Assembly: GCA_017418975.1 (NCBI GenBank)
Contig: JAFOMG010000006.1
Location: 450,758 to 514,757 of the forward strand
Origin: Sphingomonas sp.
Lineage (GTDB): Bacteria; Pseudomonadota; Alphaproteobacteria; Sphingomonadales; Sphingomonadaceae
Length of the DNA: 64,000 bases
Direction: 5' to 3'
Shown: positions 37,218-46,060 of the stretch, in pieces
How the letters are laid out: every line of letters starts with the position of its first letter
Numbering within the stretch: position 1 is the stretch's first letter
Translations under genes and position numbers: made by a program
The notes under the pieces: model-generated
What the model was told of the DNA's origin: nothing
The model's input: the letters and a program-made list of their open reading frames with translations, nothing else
The model's database searches: none

Positions 37218-38294
37218 GTTCGCCGATTGCGTCGTGCCCCAGGTACCTGCCGCGATCCGGCCGGCGATCTCGCCAAGGCGGCCCTGGGCAGTGTCGCTGG
37301 CCTTGTTCGCCAGCAGGATCACCGCCAGCTTCTTCTCGGGCCAGAGCATCATCACGCTGGCAAAGCCCCAGGTGCCGCCCGAATAGCGCAGCTGGCGCCC
37401 GCCTTCGGGCAGCTGCGAGACGATCCAGCCAAGGCCCACCCAGGTCTGCTTGTCGAGCGTGAACCAGCTGCCCTTGTGGCTGAGCGCCACCGCGGGATCG
37501 CGCTCGTCGAGCTGGAGCGCGGCATAGCGCAGCATGTCCGCCGCCGAATAGCGATAGCCGAACTGGTCGCGCGGCAGCACCGCGGCCACCCTGCCCTCGA
37601 CATCATGGCCGGTCGCGGCGTCCTTCGCCCCGAAGCCGAGCGGCCCCTCGATCTCGCGGGCCAGGATCCGGTCATAGGGCATGCCGTAGATCCGCTCGAG
37701 CGCCACGATGAGCAATTGCGCGGCGACATTCGAATGGGCGACATTCTCGCCCGGCCTGCTGGCCGGCGAGACGGTGCGCAAGTCCTTGAGAAACTGCGCG
37801 CGGCCATAGGCCTTCAGCGCCTCGGCATGCTTGAAGCGGCCGGGATCGGGGTCGAGCTTCGACAGGTCGGGCAGATTGTCGGGCAGGCCCGAGGTCATGT
37901 TGGCGAGGTGCACCAGCCGCACCGGCTCGCCCTCGAACGCCAGCCCCGGATAGGCGCCGTCCAGATATTTGCGGACATCGTCGGCCAGGCCGGCCTTGCC
38001 CGCCAGCACCGCGCGAGCGAGCAGCAGCCCGCTCATCGTCTTGGCGATCGATCCGATCTCGAACGCGGTATCCTTGCCCGGCGCGCCACTGCCCTTCGCC
38101 ATTTCGCCGAAGCCGTGGAAATGCGCCTTGCCGTCACGGAGCACGCCGATCGTCAGCCCGGCGCCCTTCTCCTCGGCGAGGAATTTCTCGCCCTCGGCAC
38201 GGACCGTGGCGTCAAGCGCCTGTCCCGATGCCTGCGCCTGCGCCGCCACCGGGGCCAGCACCAGCCAAATTCCCAGCAGCGCGCGCGACAGCAT
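37131..38294 (-). CDS. serine hydrolase (beta-lactamase class C / penicillin-binding protein family) with altered active-site motif
   Basis: Exported protein of 387 aa. Signal peptide residues 1-21 end in AQA. The nucleophile motif SxxK is Ser82-Ile-Ala-Lys85 in EIGSIAKTMSGLL. The second motif, normally YxN, reads HSN in GENVAHSNVAAQLL, so the general-base tyrosine is replaced by histidine. The third motif region is RYSGGTWGFAS. The last 30 or so residues ([16 protein letters not shown]...) are read from a REP element and are probably not part of the ancestral protein. It may be a less active esterase or peptidase. Confidence 0.85.
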   Translation of the reverse strand: MLSRALLGIWLVLAPVAAQAQASGQALDATVRAEGEKFLAEEKGAGLTIGVLRDGKAHFHGFGEMAKGSGAPGKDTAFEIGSIAKTMSGLLLARAVLAGKAGLADDVRKYLDGAYPGLAFEGEPVRLVHLANMTSGLPDNLPDLSKLDPDPGRFKHAEALKAYGRAQFLKDLRTVSPASRPGENVAHSNVAAQLLIVALERIYGMPYDRILAREIEGPLGFGAKDAATGHDVEGRVAAVLPRDQFGYRYSAADMLRYAALQLDERDPAVALSHKGSWFTLDKQTWVGLGWIVSQLPEGGRQLRYSGGTWGFASVMMLWPEKKLAVILLANKASDTAQGRLGEIAGRIAAGTWGTTQSANPVIPAQARIRGSAGQRRRQAGAPRSARD

Positions 38295-38334
38295 CCCCTG
38301 CACCTCCACCGAATGACCTGGCACCTGCCCCGCC

Positions 38335-38352
38335 AGGGCGGATCGACATTTG
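38335..38352. repeat. dispersed 18-bp repeat, second copy
   Basis: AGGGCGGATCGACATTTG, 17 of 18 bases shared with 34156-34173. It lies in the 82-bp spacer between the serine hydrolase start and the next gene upstream. Confidence 0.6.
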
Positions 38353-38376
38353 AAGCAAGCGAACCGCGGTGGCTCC

Positions 38377-38964
38377 CTAGAGCGACTGCAGCCCCTCGAT
38401 CGTCACGATCGGGCTGCTGCCGCGGCGCAGGGCGCAGCGGAAGCCATGGCTCTCCCGGGTGGCGTCGCGATAGCCGTCGGCCAGCTCCACCTGTCCCTTG
38501 ATCACCCAGCTCTTGCCGTTCCAGACGGTGCTGGTGACCGTGGAGACCTGCGCGAGCCGGGCATAGCGCTCGCCCAGGCTTTCCGCTTCCACCGCGCAGC
38601 GATCGGCAGCGGCATCCTCGTCATAGAGTCCGTCGAACTGCGCGGAATTCGGCGCCGGCGTCTCGGCGATCGGGCCGGCGGCGGGCGGCAGCGCCTCGCC
38701 ATAACGGCTGCCGTCGACCGGGCCGGTATCGATCGGCACCCGCTCCTCGGCCACTTCGGTGCCGTGCGACTTCTTCTTGCCGCTCGAGATCAGCGCGAGC
38801 ACGCCGCCGACCACCAGGCCGCCGACGATCGCGTCGCCCACATCGAACTTGTCCTTGTGCTTCTCGCGCGACGGGCGCCAGCGCTCCTGCGCCTGAGCCG
38901 GCATCGCCAGCCCGATCATCGCCACCGCAGCGATCCCGCCGCCCGCAAGCTTCAGAATACCCAT
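38377..38964 (-). CDS. hypothetical exported protein with one membrane segment
   Basis: Protein of 195 aa. An N-terminal signal peptide (GILKLAGGGIAAVAMIGLAM, cleavage near AQAQ) is followed by a basic stretch (ERWRPSREKHKDKFD), a glycine-rich hydrophobic helix (VGDAIVGGLVVGGVLALISS), and a soluble C-terminal domain with two cysteines (ADRCAVEAESLG and FRCALRRG). The C-terminal part, with YARLAQVSTVTSTVWNGKSW, repeats in sphingomonad envelope proteins as far as I recall. Function unknown. The start at 38964 was preferred over 38985. Confidence 0.65.
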   Translation of the reverse strand: MGILKLAGGGIAAVAMIGLAMPAQAQERWRPSREKHKDKFDVGDAIVGGLVVGGVLALISSGKKKSHGTEVAEERVPIDTGPVDGSRYGEALPPAAGPIAETPAPNSAQFDGLYDEDAAADRCAVEAESLGERYARLAQVSTVTSTVWNGKSWVIKGQVELADGYRDATRESHGFRCALRRGSSPIVTIEGLQSL

Positions 38965-39067
38965 GCCGCCCTCCGTTACTTTCACGAAACGAGAACTATG
39001 CGCGCCAGCCTGTCGCGCGGCTGAACCGATTTGCCGCCCGGGGGAAACGGGAACGCGACTCTCGCCC

Positions 39068-41212
39068 CTATTTGCTCTTCACCTCCAGCCCGGTCCATTT
39101 GGCCGTGAAGGCCCAGAGATCGGCGGCTTCCTCGATGATCTTGTCGGTCGGCTTGCCCGAGCCATGCCCAGCGCGCGTCTCGATGCGGACCAGATGCGGC
39201 TTGTCGCCGATGTCCGCATGCTGGATCGCCGCAGTATATTTGAAAGTGTGCCCGGGCACGACGCGATCGTCAGTGTCGGCGGTGGTCGCCAGGATCGCCG
39301 GATAGGCCACGCCGGACCTGATGTTGTGATAGGGCGAATAGGCGTAGAGCGTCTTGAAATCGGCCTCCTTCGACGGATAGCCATAATCGTCCACCCAATA
39401 GCGCCCGGCCGTGAAGCGGTCGAAGCGCAGCATGTCCATCACGCCCACCGCCGGCATCGCGGCAGCGAACAGGTCCGGCCGCTGGTTCACCACCGCGCCC
39501 ACCAGCAACCCGCCGTTCGAGCCGCCCTGGATCGCCAGCTGGTGCTTCCCGGTGATGCCTTCCCGGATCAGATATTCGCCCGCGCCGATAAAGTCGTCGA
39601 ACACGTTCTGCTTGTTGGCGAGCCGGCCGCCATCGTGCCACGCCTTGCCATATTCGCCGCCGCCCCGAATGTTGGCGAGGACGAACACGCCGCCCTGCTC
39701 CAGCCAGGCGAGGCGCGACGACGAGAAGCTGGGGCCATAGGAGACGTTGAAGCCGCCATAGCCCCAGAGCAGCGTCGACGCCGGGCCGGTCACGCTCTTC
39801 TTGCGGACGATGAACATCGGCACCTTCGTCCCGTCCTTCGACGCGAAGAAGCGCTGCTCGACCTTATAGTCCTCGGGCTTGAACAGCAGCTTGGGGCGCG
39901 CCCAGGGCGTGCTGGTGCCGGTCGCCAGGTCGTAGCGATAGATGGTCGTCGGCTCGTTGAAGCTCGTATAGGCATAGAAGGTCTCGGGATCGTCGGGCTC
40001 GCCGCCAAAGCCCGAGGCGGTGCCGACGCCGGGAAGCTTGACCGGGCCGATCGCGCCGCCGTCGAGCTTGTAGCGGCGCACTTCCGTCTTGGCGTCGACC
40101 AGATAGCTCGCCACCAGCATGCCGCCGACGATCGCGGCGCCCTCGAGGGTGGCGGCGTCCTCGGGCACCAGGTCGGCGGTGGTCGCGGCCGGGTTCGCCG
40201 CCGCCACGTCCATGGTCACGATCTTGAGCTTGGGCGCCCCCTTGTTGGTGACCCAGTAGAATTTCGTGCCGACATTGCCGGCCAGGCCCCAGCTGTTCTC
40301 CAGCCCCGGCACGATCACCCGCGGCTTGCGCGCCGGATCCTTCAGGTCGATCAGCGTGATCTGGTAGCGGTCGTCGGTGCCTTCGCCGGTGGTGATCACC
40401 ATCCAGCGGCCATCGTCGGTGATCTGGGCGTAGTGGCTCCACTTGGGATGATCGGGCGTCTCGAACACCAGCGTGTCGGCGCTGTCGGGCGTGCCGAGCT
40501 TGTGGAAGTAGATCTTGTGGTTCTCGTTCAGCGCCTGGTATTTCGCGTCGGCGGCGACGTCCGGATAGCGCGAATAATAGAAGCCGCTGCCGTCCTTGGC
40601 CCAGACCGCGCTCAAGGTGAACTTCATGCCATGGACGCTGTCGCCGGTCTCCTTGCCGGTGGCGACGTCGAGCACCTTGGCGGTGCGCCAGTCGGTGCCG
40701 CCGTCCTGGATCGCATAGAGCAGATACCTGCCGTCCTCCGAGGGCGCCCATTCGGAAAGCGCGGTCGCGCCGTCCTTCGACCAGCCATTGGGGTCGATCA
40801 GCACGCGGCCCGCCCCGTCGAGCTTGTCGCGGACGAACAGCACCGCCTGGTTCTGCAATCCCGAATTGTGCAGGTAGAAATAGCGGCCGCCCTTCTTCTG
40901 CGGCGCGCCGAAGCGCTCATAGTCGAAGAGCTGCTTGATGCGCGCCTTGAACCATTCCCGGCCCGGCAGCGTCGCGAGATAGGCGTTGGTCACCTTGTTC
41001 TCGGCATCGACCCAGGCGGCGACTTCCTTGTCGTTGCGCACGTCGTTCTCGAGCCAGCGATAGGGATCGGCGACCTTTATCCCGAACTGTTCGTCCGCCA
41101 CGTCGACGCGGCGGGTTTCGGGATAGGCGAGCTTGGTCACTTTGGTCTCCGGCTTTGTCTGGGCGAATGCGGGGGCTGCGAGGAGCAGCGGCAGGATGAG
41201 GGCGCGGCGCAT
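39068..41212 (-). CDS. prolyl oligopeptidase family serine peptidase (S9A)
   Basis: Exported peptidase of 714 aa. Signal peptide MRRALILPLLLAAPAFAQ. The N-terminal propeller domain (DPYRWLENDVRNDKEVAAWV at about 47-66, then seven blades) limits access to large substrates. The C-terminal alpha/beta hydrolase domain has the nucleophile in QGGSNGGLLVGA, the acid in TADTDDRVVPGHTFK and the histidine in ETRAGHGSGKPTDK. It cleaves short proline-containing peptides, probably in the periplasm. Complete and normal in length. Confidence 0.95.
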   Translation of the reverse strand: MRRALILPLLLAAPAFAQTKPETKVTKLAYPETRRVDVADEQFGIKVADPYRWLENDVRNDKEVAAWVDAENKVTNAYLATLPGREWFKARIKQLFDYERFGAPQKKGGRYFYLHNSGLQNQAVLFVRDKLDGAGRVLIDPNGWSKDGATALSEWAPSEDGRYLLYAIQDGGTDWRTAKVLDVATGKETGDSVHGMKFTLSAVWAKDGSGFYYSRYPDVAADAKYQALNENHKIYFHKLGTPDSADTLVFETPDHPKWSHYAQITDDGRWMVITTGEGTDDRYQITLIDLKDPARKPRVIVPGLENSWGLAGNVGTKFYWVTNKGAPKLKIVTMDVAAANPAATTADLVPEDAATLEGAAIVGGMLVASYLVDAKTEVRRYKLDGGAIGPVKLPGVGTASGFGGEPDDPETFYAYTSFNEPTTIYRYDLATGTSTPWARPKLLFKPEDYKVEQRFFASKDGTKVPMFIVRKKSVTGPASTLLWGYGGFNVSYGPSFSSSRLAWLEQGGVFVLANIRGGGEYGKAWHDGGRLANKQNVFDDFIGAGEYLIREGITGKHQLAIQGGSNGGLLVGAVVNQRPDLFAAAMPAVGVMDMLRFDRFTAGRYWVDDYGYPSKEADFKTLYAYSPYHNIRSGVAYPAILATTADTDDRVVPGHTFKYTAAIQHADIGDKPHLVRIETRAGHGSGKPTDKIIEEAADLWAFTAKWTGLEVKSK

Positions 41213-41261
41213 GGGGCCTCCGAATGGGAAAGACCCCAGGCTAGCGCGCCGGTGCCGGCAC

Positions 41262-41384
41262 TCAAGCGAAACCGAGGTTCGAAGTCTCCGAAACGGCCCA
41301 GATCAAGGTGCCCAGGGCCGGCGCCAGCGCCGCGGCCGCCGAGAGCCACGCGCCCATATTGGTTCGGGAAGGGTTCCTGCGCAT
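41262..41384 (-). CDS. possible 40-aa membrane peptide
   Basis: Between rplQ and the prolyl oligopeptidase gene, the minus strand has an ATG-started frame of 40 codons: MRRNPSRTNMGAWLSAAAAL, then APALGTLIWAVSETSNLGFA. A basic N-terminus followed by one hydrophobic helix is the usual shape of small membrane peptides. There is no convincing ribosome site. It lies 66 bp beyond the rplQ terminator. It could be chance in GC-rich DNA. Confidence 0.25.
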   Translation of the reverse strand: MRRNPSRTNMGAWLSAAAALAPALGTLIWAVSETSNLGFA

Positions 41385-41447
41385 GTCCCGGATATGGGAA
41401 TCCGGACGGGCCGAAAGGAGTGCAGGAAAACTTTCGGGCCTGAAACG

Positions 41448-41484
41448 AGAAAGGGCGGCCGCACCGGGTGCGACCGCCCTTTCC
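41448..41484 (-). terminator. intrinsic terminator after rplQ
   Basis: AAAGGGCGG (41450-41458) pairs perfectly with CCGCCCTTT (41474-41482), with further pairing of GCACC/GGGTGC inside. It is 23 bases after the rplQ stop and ends the alpha ribosomal unit. Confidence 0.85.
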
Positions 41485-41504
41485 TGTCTCGATATCGAGG
41501 CCGA

Positions 41505-41927
41505 TCAGGCGACGGCGTCGAAATCCTCGTCGGCGAGCACCGGGCCCGAATCCTGGCCCTTGGCCGAGACGTCGCGATCGACGAACTCGATGATCGCCAT
41601 CGGCGACGCGTCCGAGGCGCGCGGGCCGGTCTTGATGATGCGGGTATAGCCGCCGTTGCGGTCCGCATAGCGGGCCGACAGGACGTCGAACAGCTTCACC
41701 AGCTGGGCGTCGTCGAGCAGGCGGGCATGCGCCAGACGGCGGTTCGACAGGCCACCCTTCTTGGCGAGGGTGATCAGCTTCTCCACATACGGACGAAGCT
41801 CCTTCGCCTTGGCGAGGGTGGTGGTGATCTGCTCGTGCTTGATGAGCGCGGCGCTCATGTTGCGGAACAGGGCCGCGCGATGGGCCGAGGTACGCTGCAG
41901 CTTGCGGCCGCCAACGCGATGACGCAT
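41505..41927 (-). CDS. rplQ: 50S ribosomal protein L17
   Basis: L17 of 140 aa, opening [20 protein letters not shown] with the usual [20 protein letters not shown] block. It is 13 residues longer than in E. coli because of an acidic tail ([17 protein letters not shown]). It normally follows rpoA directly; here a membrane-protein gene and a terminator lie between, leaving 131 bp upstream of rplQ for its own promoter. Confidence 0.97.
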   Translation of the reverse strand: MRHRVGGRKLQRTSAHRAALFRNMSAALIKHEQITTTLAKAKELRPYVEKLITLAKKGGLSNRRLAHARLLDDAQLVKLFDVLSARYADRNGGYTRIIKTGPRASDASPMAIIEFVDRDVSAKGQDSGPVLADEDFDAVA

Positions 41928-42058
41928 TGTCTTCTTCCTTCCGTTCGTCTGGGGGCCGTCTCAGGTACCCCAAGCCAGGCAGCGATAAGGGCCGCCGCCC
42001 AAAACCCGTGTCACGATTTGCGTGAAGTCGCGCCTAAGAGACGAATTCGACCGATTCG

Positions 42059-42532
42059 TCAAGCACCCGCTGGCCCGCGACGCTGCGCGAAGAACTGCCA
42101 GACGAAAGCCACGCCGCCCAGAAAAAGCAGCAGGAACATCGCGATGCCCAACATACCGACCCCCATTGCCACCCAATAGCCCCAGGGATTGTCCGACAGG
42201 CTGGCATAGGTATCCGCCGGCACCGAGGTGAGGAGAACCCGGCCGGTGCGGACGGTGAGGATCATCCGCCAGACCGAAGCCACGGTTCCCGCGCCACCGA
42301 GCAGCAGCAGGAAGATCGGCAGCAGGAGGCCCTGATGCGCCCTGCCCCCGGCGCGCTCGCGCCGGGCCTCGCGGTGACCGATCCACATCTGCACCGCGAA
42401 GAGCATCGAGAAGAACAGCGCGCGCCAGACGAGCCAGGGCAAATCCATCGCCAGCCCGGTACCCCAGCGGTACAGCGCCTCGACCAGCACAGCGGCGATA
42501 ACCAGCAAGAGGAAGATACGGAGCCCGCCCAT
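42059..42532 (-). CDS. hypothetical membrane protein between rpoA and rplQ
   Basis: Protein of 157 aa with about four transmembrane helices: [58 protein letters not shown] and [21 protein letters not shown] basic loop ([15 protein letters not shown]) follows helix 2. No family recognised. The start at 42532 ([10 protein letters not shown]) is chosen; ATGs at 42550 and 42559 are alternatives. It interrupts the otherwise universal rpoA-rplQ pair, and a terminator between rpoA and this gene suggests an own promoter or read-through. Confidence 0.65.
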   Translation of the reverse strand: MGGLRIFLLLVIAAVLVEALYRWGTGLAMDLPWLVWRALFFSMLFAVQMWIGHREARRERAGGRAHQGLLLPIFLLLLGGAGTVASVWRMILTVRTGRVLLTSVPADTYASLSDNPWGYWVAMGVGMLGIAMFLLLFLGGVAFVWQFFAQRRGPAGA

Positions 42533-42585
42533 GGCTGGAGGATAGGCCATGCGGCGCAAAGGGCAAGACGCACCCGCCGGACGGA

Positions 42586-42615
42586 GAAGGGCCCCGCGTC
42601 GCCGCGGAGCCCTTC
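42586..42615 (-). terminator. hairpin terminator after rpoA
   Basis: Thirteen-base stem with one mismatch (GAAGGGC...GCCCTTC outside, CCGCG/CGCGG inside) and a 4-base loop, 27 bases after the rpoA stop. The downstream minus strand is TCCG-rich rather than T-rich, so it may be partial. Confidence 0.6.
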
Positions 42616-42641
42616 CCTGTTCTTGCGAAGGATCCCAGGCC

Positions 42642-43709
42642 TTAGCCCATGATCTCCTGCTCGAGCTTCTTGGCCATTTCCTCGATGTTCTCGGGCGGCC
42701 AGCCCGGGATTTCCATGCCGAGGCGCAGGCCCATCGACGACAGGACTTCCTTGATCTCGTTGAGCGACTTGCGGCCGAAGTTCGGCGTGCGCAGCATCTC
42801 GGCCTCGGTCTTCTGGACCAGATCGCCGATATAGATGATGTTGTCGTTCTTGAGGCAGTTGGCCGAGCGGACCGAAAGCTCCAGCTCGTCGACCTTCTTC
42901 AGCAGGTAGCGGTTGATCTGCGAAGCGTCGCCCGCAGCGCCTTCCGCCGCCGGAGCCGCGGCCGCCATGCCGATCGGAGCCGAGCGGGTGATCGCCGAAT
43001 CGTCGAAATGGACGAACAGCGCCAGCTGGTCCTGGAGGATGCGCGCGGCATAGGCCACCGCGTCTTCCGGGGTGATCGTGCCGTCGGTCTCGATCGACAA
43101 GGTGAGCTTGTCGTAGTCGAGCTCCTGGCCGACGCGGGTGTTCTCGACCTTGTACGAGACCTGGCGAACCGGGCTGTACAGCGCGTCGACCGGGATCAGG
43201 CCGATCGGCGCATCCGCCGGACGGTTCGACGCGGCGGGGACATAGCCCTTGCCGGTGTCGGCGGTCAGCTCCATGTTGAGCGTCGCGCCATCGTCCAGGT
43301 GGCAGATGACGAGATCGGGGTTCATCACCTCGATGTCGCCCGAGACGGCGATGTCGCCGGCCTTCACCTCAGCCGGGCCGGTGGCCGAGAGCTGGAGGCG
43401 CTTCGGGCCTTCGCCCTGCATGCGGATCGCGATCTGCTTGACGTTGAGGACGATGTCCGTCACGTCCTCGCGCACGCCCGCCAGCGAGCTGAACTCGTGG
43501 AGGACGTTCTCGATCTTGATCGAAGTGACCGCGGCGCCCTGCAGCGACGAGAGCAGCACGCGGCGCAGCGCGTTGCCGAGCGTCAGGCCGAAACCGCGCT
43601 CGAGCGGCTCCGCCACGAAGGTCGACTTGCGCTTGGGATCGCCACCGGGCTTCTTCTCGAGGCCGTTGGGCTTCTTGAGTTCCTGCCAGTTCTTAGCGTT
43701 GACCGACAC
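42642..43709 (-). CDS. rpoA: DNA-directed RNA polymerase subunit alpha
   Basis: Alpha subunit (355 aa, alphaproteobacterial length). The N-terminal assembly domain has [20 protein letters not shown] and [20 protein letters not shown]. The C-terminal domain has [20 protein letters not shown] and [17 protein letters not shown], which contact UP elements and activators. It is third gene of rpsM-rpsK-rpoA. Confidence 0.98.
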   Translation of the reverse strand: MSVNAKNWQELKKPNGLEKKPGGDPKRKSTFVAEPLERGFGLTLGNALRRVLLSSLQGAAVTSIKIENVLHEFSSLAGVREDVTDIVLNVKQIAIRMQGEGPKRLQLSATGPAEVKAGDIAVSGDIEVMNPDLVICHLDDGATLNMELTADTGKGYVPAASNRPADAPIGLIPVDALYSPVRQVSYKVENTRVGQELDYDKLTLSIETDGTITPEDAVAYAARILQDQLALFVHFDDSAITRSAPIGMAAAAPAAEGAAGDASQINRYLLKKVDELELSVRSANCLKNDNIIYIGDLVQKTEAEMLRTPNFGRKSLNEIKEVLSSMGLRLGMEIPGWPPENIEEMAKKLEQEIMG

Positions 43710-43810
43710 GGGCTTTCCTCATGTTGGGCGGGACTAGAGGCGCGTCCCGCCAGGTAATTGCTGCAAGACCGCGAGCCCGCCTCTGGGCCCGCGGCGACAA
43801 GCAGGAACGA

Positions 43811-44200
43811 TCAGACGCGACGGCGCTTCGACGGACGAACGCCGTTGTGCGGGATCGGCGTCACGTCACGGATCGACGTGATCTGGAAGCCGACCGCCTG
43901 CAGTGCGCGGAGCGCCGACTCGCGGCCCGAACCCGGGCCCTTCACTTCCACCTCGAGGGTGCGCACGCCGTGCTCGGCGGCCTTGCGGCCCGCGTCCTCG
44001 GCGGCGACCTGGGCGGCGTACGGGGTCGACTTGCGCGAGCCCTTGAAGCCCATCATGCCGGCCGACGACCACGAGATGGCATTGCCCTGCGCGTCGGTGA
44101 TGGTGATCATCGTGTTGTTGAAGCTGGCGTTCACATGGGCGACGCCGGCGGTGATGTTCTTGCGCTCGCGACGGCGAAGGCGCTGCGGTTCACGTGCCAT
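43811..44200 (-). CDS. rpsK: 30S ribosomal protein S11
   Basis: S11 of 129 aa, same length as in E. coli. [20 protein letters not shown] and the closing [20 protein letters not shown] are the family hallmarks. It lies 25 bp after rpsM and 101 bp before rpoA. Confidence 0.98.
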   Translation of the reverse strand: MAREPQRLRRRERKNITAGVAHVNASFNNTMITITDAQGNAISWSSAGMMGFKGSRKSTPYAAQVAAEDAGRKAAEHGVRTLEVEVKGPGSGRESALRALQAVGFQITSIRDVTPIPHNGVRPSKRRRV

Positions 44201-44225
44201 TTTCTTGTCCCTTCCGACCTAGCGC

Positions 44226-44594
44226 TTACTTCTTCTTGCCGGCGATCGGCTTGGCCTTGCCCTTGCGGGTGCGCGCATTGGTGTGCGTGCGCTGGCCACG
44301 GACCGGCAGACCCTTGCGGTGGCGCAGGCCGCGATAGCAGGCCAGGTCCATCAGGCGCTTGATGTTCATCGCGGTTTCGCGACGCAGGTCGCCTTCCACG
44401 GTGTAGCCGGCGTCGATCGCCTCGCGGATCTGCAGCACTTCCTGGTCCGACAGGTCCTGAACGCGGCGCTCCGGCGCGATGTTCAGCTTGGCGGTGATCT
44501 CCTTGGCCTTGGTCGCGCCAATGCCGTGGATATACTGCAGCGCGATGACGACGCGCTTGTTGGTCGGGATGTTGACACCCGCAATACGAGCCAT
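44226..44594 (-). CDS. rpsM: 30S ribosomal protein S13
   Basis: S13 of 122 aa. [20 protein letters not shown] opens the protein; [20 protein letters not shown] is the tRNA-contacting basic tail. The start at 44594 was chosen on this N-terminus. Two candidate promoters lie 134-223 bp upstream, so it leads the rpsM-rpsK-rpoA unit. rpmJ, often just before rpsM, is absent. Confidence 0.98.
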   Translation of the reverse strand: MARIAGVNIPTNKRVVIALQYIHGIGATKAKEITAKLNIAPERRVQDLSDQEVLQIREAIDAGYTVEGDLRRETAMNIKRLMDLACYRGLRHRKGLPVRGQRTHTNARTRKGKAKPIAGKKK

Positions 44595-44727
44595 GAAATT
44601 TGTTCTCCCAGCTCCACGGGGCGCCGCATGGCAGCTCGCACCCCATCTCGTAGCGTTGATCCCGAAATGCGGCGGCACGACGAGCGCACAAGCACGCCGC
44701 CGGACACCGGTGTTTCGGAAGATGCGC

Positions 44728-44756
44728 GACATATGCGTCCACCAGCGCAGAGTCAA
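44728..44756 (-). promoter_or_regulatory. candidate sigma-70 promoter of rpsM-rpsK-rpoA (P1)
   Basis: On the minus strand TTGACT (44756-44751), exactly 17 bases, TATGTC (44733-44728). It is about 134 bp upstream of the rpsM start. Confidence 0.6.
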
Positions 44757-44788
44757 GCGCTGTGGGAAAGGCTTTCGCCGGAAATGGA

Positions 44789-44817
44789 GTCATACACGAA
44801 TCCGACGCTTCCGCCAA
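44789..44817 (-). promoter_or_regulatory. second candidate promoter of rpsM (P2)
   Basis: On the minus strand TTGGCG (44817-44812), 17 bases, TATGAC (44794-44789). It lies 33 bp upstream of the -35 of P1; tandem promoters are common for ribosomal operons. Confidence 0.45.
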
Positions 44818-44850
44818 GCCGATGCCCCGGCCCGCCTTGCGGGCGTCATG

Positions 44851-44868
44851 TTCAACCGGATGGTTGAA
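44851..44868. promoter_or_regulatory. perfect 18-bp inverted repeat upstream of the rpsM promoters
   Basis: TTCAACC, GGAT, GGTTGAA. It lies in the 428-bp gap between rpsM and the response-regulator gene, 34 bp upstream of P2. The gap holds no gene that I can see. The repeat has the size and symmetry of a protein-binding site. Confidence 0.5.
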
Positions 44869-45022
44869 GCTTTTGTTGACTCTCTTGTCTATCCCGCATG
44901 CACGCGGCAGCGCCGGCCGACCGGCCGAACCCACCGCGCCAGGCGGGCGCAGCAGAACAGGCGGAATCCAACATTGCAAGCCGGATGCGCCGCCCCCGCC
45001 ATGCACCGGGAGGAGGATCCCC

Positions 45023-45712
45023 CTATCCTTCCGCGGCCAGGCGATACCCGGCACCGCGAACGGTGTGGAGGATCGGGGCCTCCCCTTCCTCCAGCTTGCG
45101 GCGCAGGCGGCCGATATGGACATCGACCACGTTCGAACCGGGATCGAAGCGGCAGTTCCACACATGCTCCAGCATCATGGTGCGAGTGACGACCTCGCCG
45201 GCATGGCGGGCGAGATATTCGAGCAGGTGGAACTCGCGGGCCACCAGCGGCACGGCGCGGCCGGCGCGGGCGACGGTGCGGCTGAGCAGGTCGATCTCGA
45301 GATCGCCCACCACGATCCGCGTCGCCTTGGCATCCGCCTCGGCCCGGTCGGCCCGGCGCAGCAGCGCGGCGATACGCGCCCGCAGCTCGGCGAAGGAGAA
45401 AGGCTTGGCGAGATAGTCGTCGGCGCCCGCCGCGAGCCCGCCGACCTTGTCGTCGACCGTGCCCAGCGCGGAAAGCATGATCGCCGGCGTCCGCAGCCCC
45501 CGCTCGCGCAGCACGCCGAGCATCGACAGGCCGTCCATGCCGGGAAGCATGCGATCGAAGATCCAGAGGTCGAAATCGCCCTCGGCGGCGCGGGAAAGGC
45601 CGGCTTGGCCATCGCCGCACGCTTCCACTTCGAAACCGGCATCGGCGAGCCCCTGGGTCACGAAGTCCACGGCGGCAGCGTCATCCTCGACGATCAGGAT
45701 ATGGTGCGTCAC
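45023..45712 (-). CDS. OmpR-family response regulator, no adjacent kinase
   Basis: Protein of 229 aa. The receiver domain has acidic pocket Asp10/Asp11 in ILIVEDDAAA, phosphoacceptor Asp53 in LWIFDRMLPGMDG and the conserved Lys in DYLAKPFSFAEL. The C-terminal winged helix (about 130-225) has LVAREFHLLEYLARHAGEVV, VDVHIGRLRRKLEEG and the ending HTVRGAGYRL. No histidine kinase lies beside it, so its partner is elsewhere. It sits between adk and rpsM within the ribosomal supercluster, on the same strand as both. Confidence 0.92.
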   Translation of the reverse strand: MTHHILIVEDDAAAVDFVTQGLADAGFEVEACGDGQAGLSRAAEGDFDLWIFDRMLPGMDGLSMLGVLRERGLRTPAIMLSALGTVDDKVGGLAAGADDYLAKPFSFAELRARIAALLRRADRAEADAKATRIVVGDLEIDLLSRTVARAGRAVPLVAREFHLLEYLARHAGEVVTRTMMLEHVWNCRFDPGSNVVDVHIGRLRRKLEEGEAPILHTVRGAGYRLAAEG

Positions 45713-46060
45713 GTCCGTCCTCCGCCCGACCCGGCATCAGGGGTGGCCGACGGACAAGGGGGCGTCCGCCGGCCGAGCGTCGATGCCAGGGCAGCATCGG
45801 CGACTTCAGGGCGCACCGGTGTCCCAGGCGCTCTTCCCGGCGAGCCCGGTCCGGAAGGGGGCTGATCCGGACCATGGCACGGCGTGGGTCGCAGGGGGAG
45901 GAACGACCAGGCCGGCGCCGGGAAGAGCATCGGGGCAAACCGCATGCGGTTGACCTCTGATGCATGACCGGCGGGGGCGTGCCGGCCATGGCCCCCTGAT
46001 AGTCGCCGGCACTGCCCTGGGCGGTGACCGGGGCATGACAAAATCGTAATGTTGCGAGGC
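45713..46060. other. 348-bp intergenic region, no convincing gene
   Basis: The region lies upstream of the response regulator. The minus strand has an open frame that would overlap the regulator start by 4 bases, but its product is Pro/Arg-rich low-complexity sequence. An AT-richer spot near 46035-46052 (GACAAAATCGTAATG) may belong to a promoter. Confidence 0.4.

Noticed and set aside
38963-41443. Plus-strand open frame of about 826 codons across the prolyl oligopeptidase gene
   Set aside because: Antisense shadow; the minus strand carries a complete peptidase with catalytic triad.
45709-45945. Possible small gene overlapping the response-regulator start by 4 bases
   Set aside because: Product is Pro/Arg/Ser low-complexity with no domain; the 4-base overlap is weak evidence alone.
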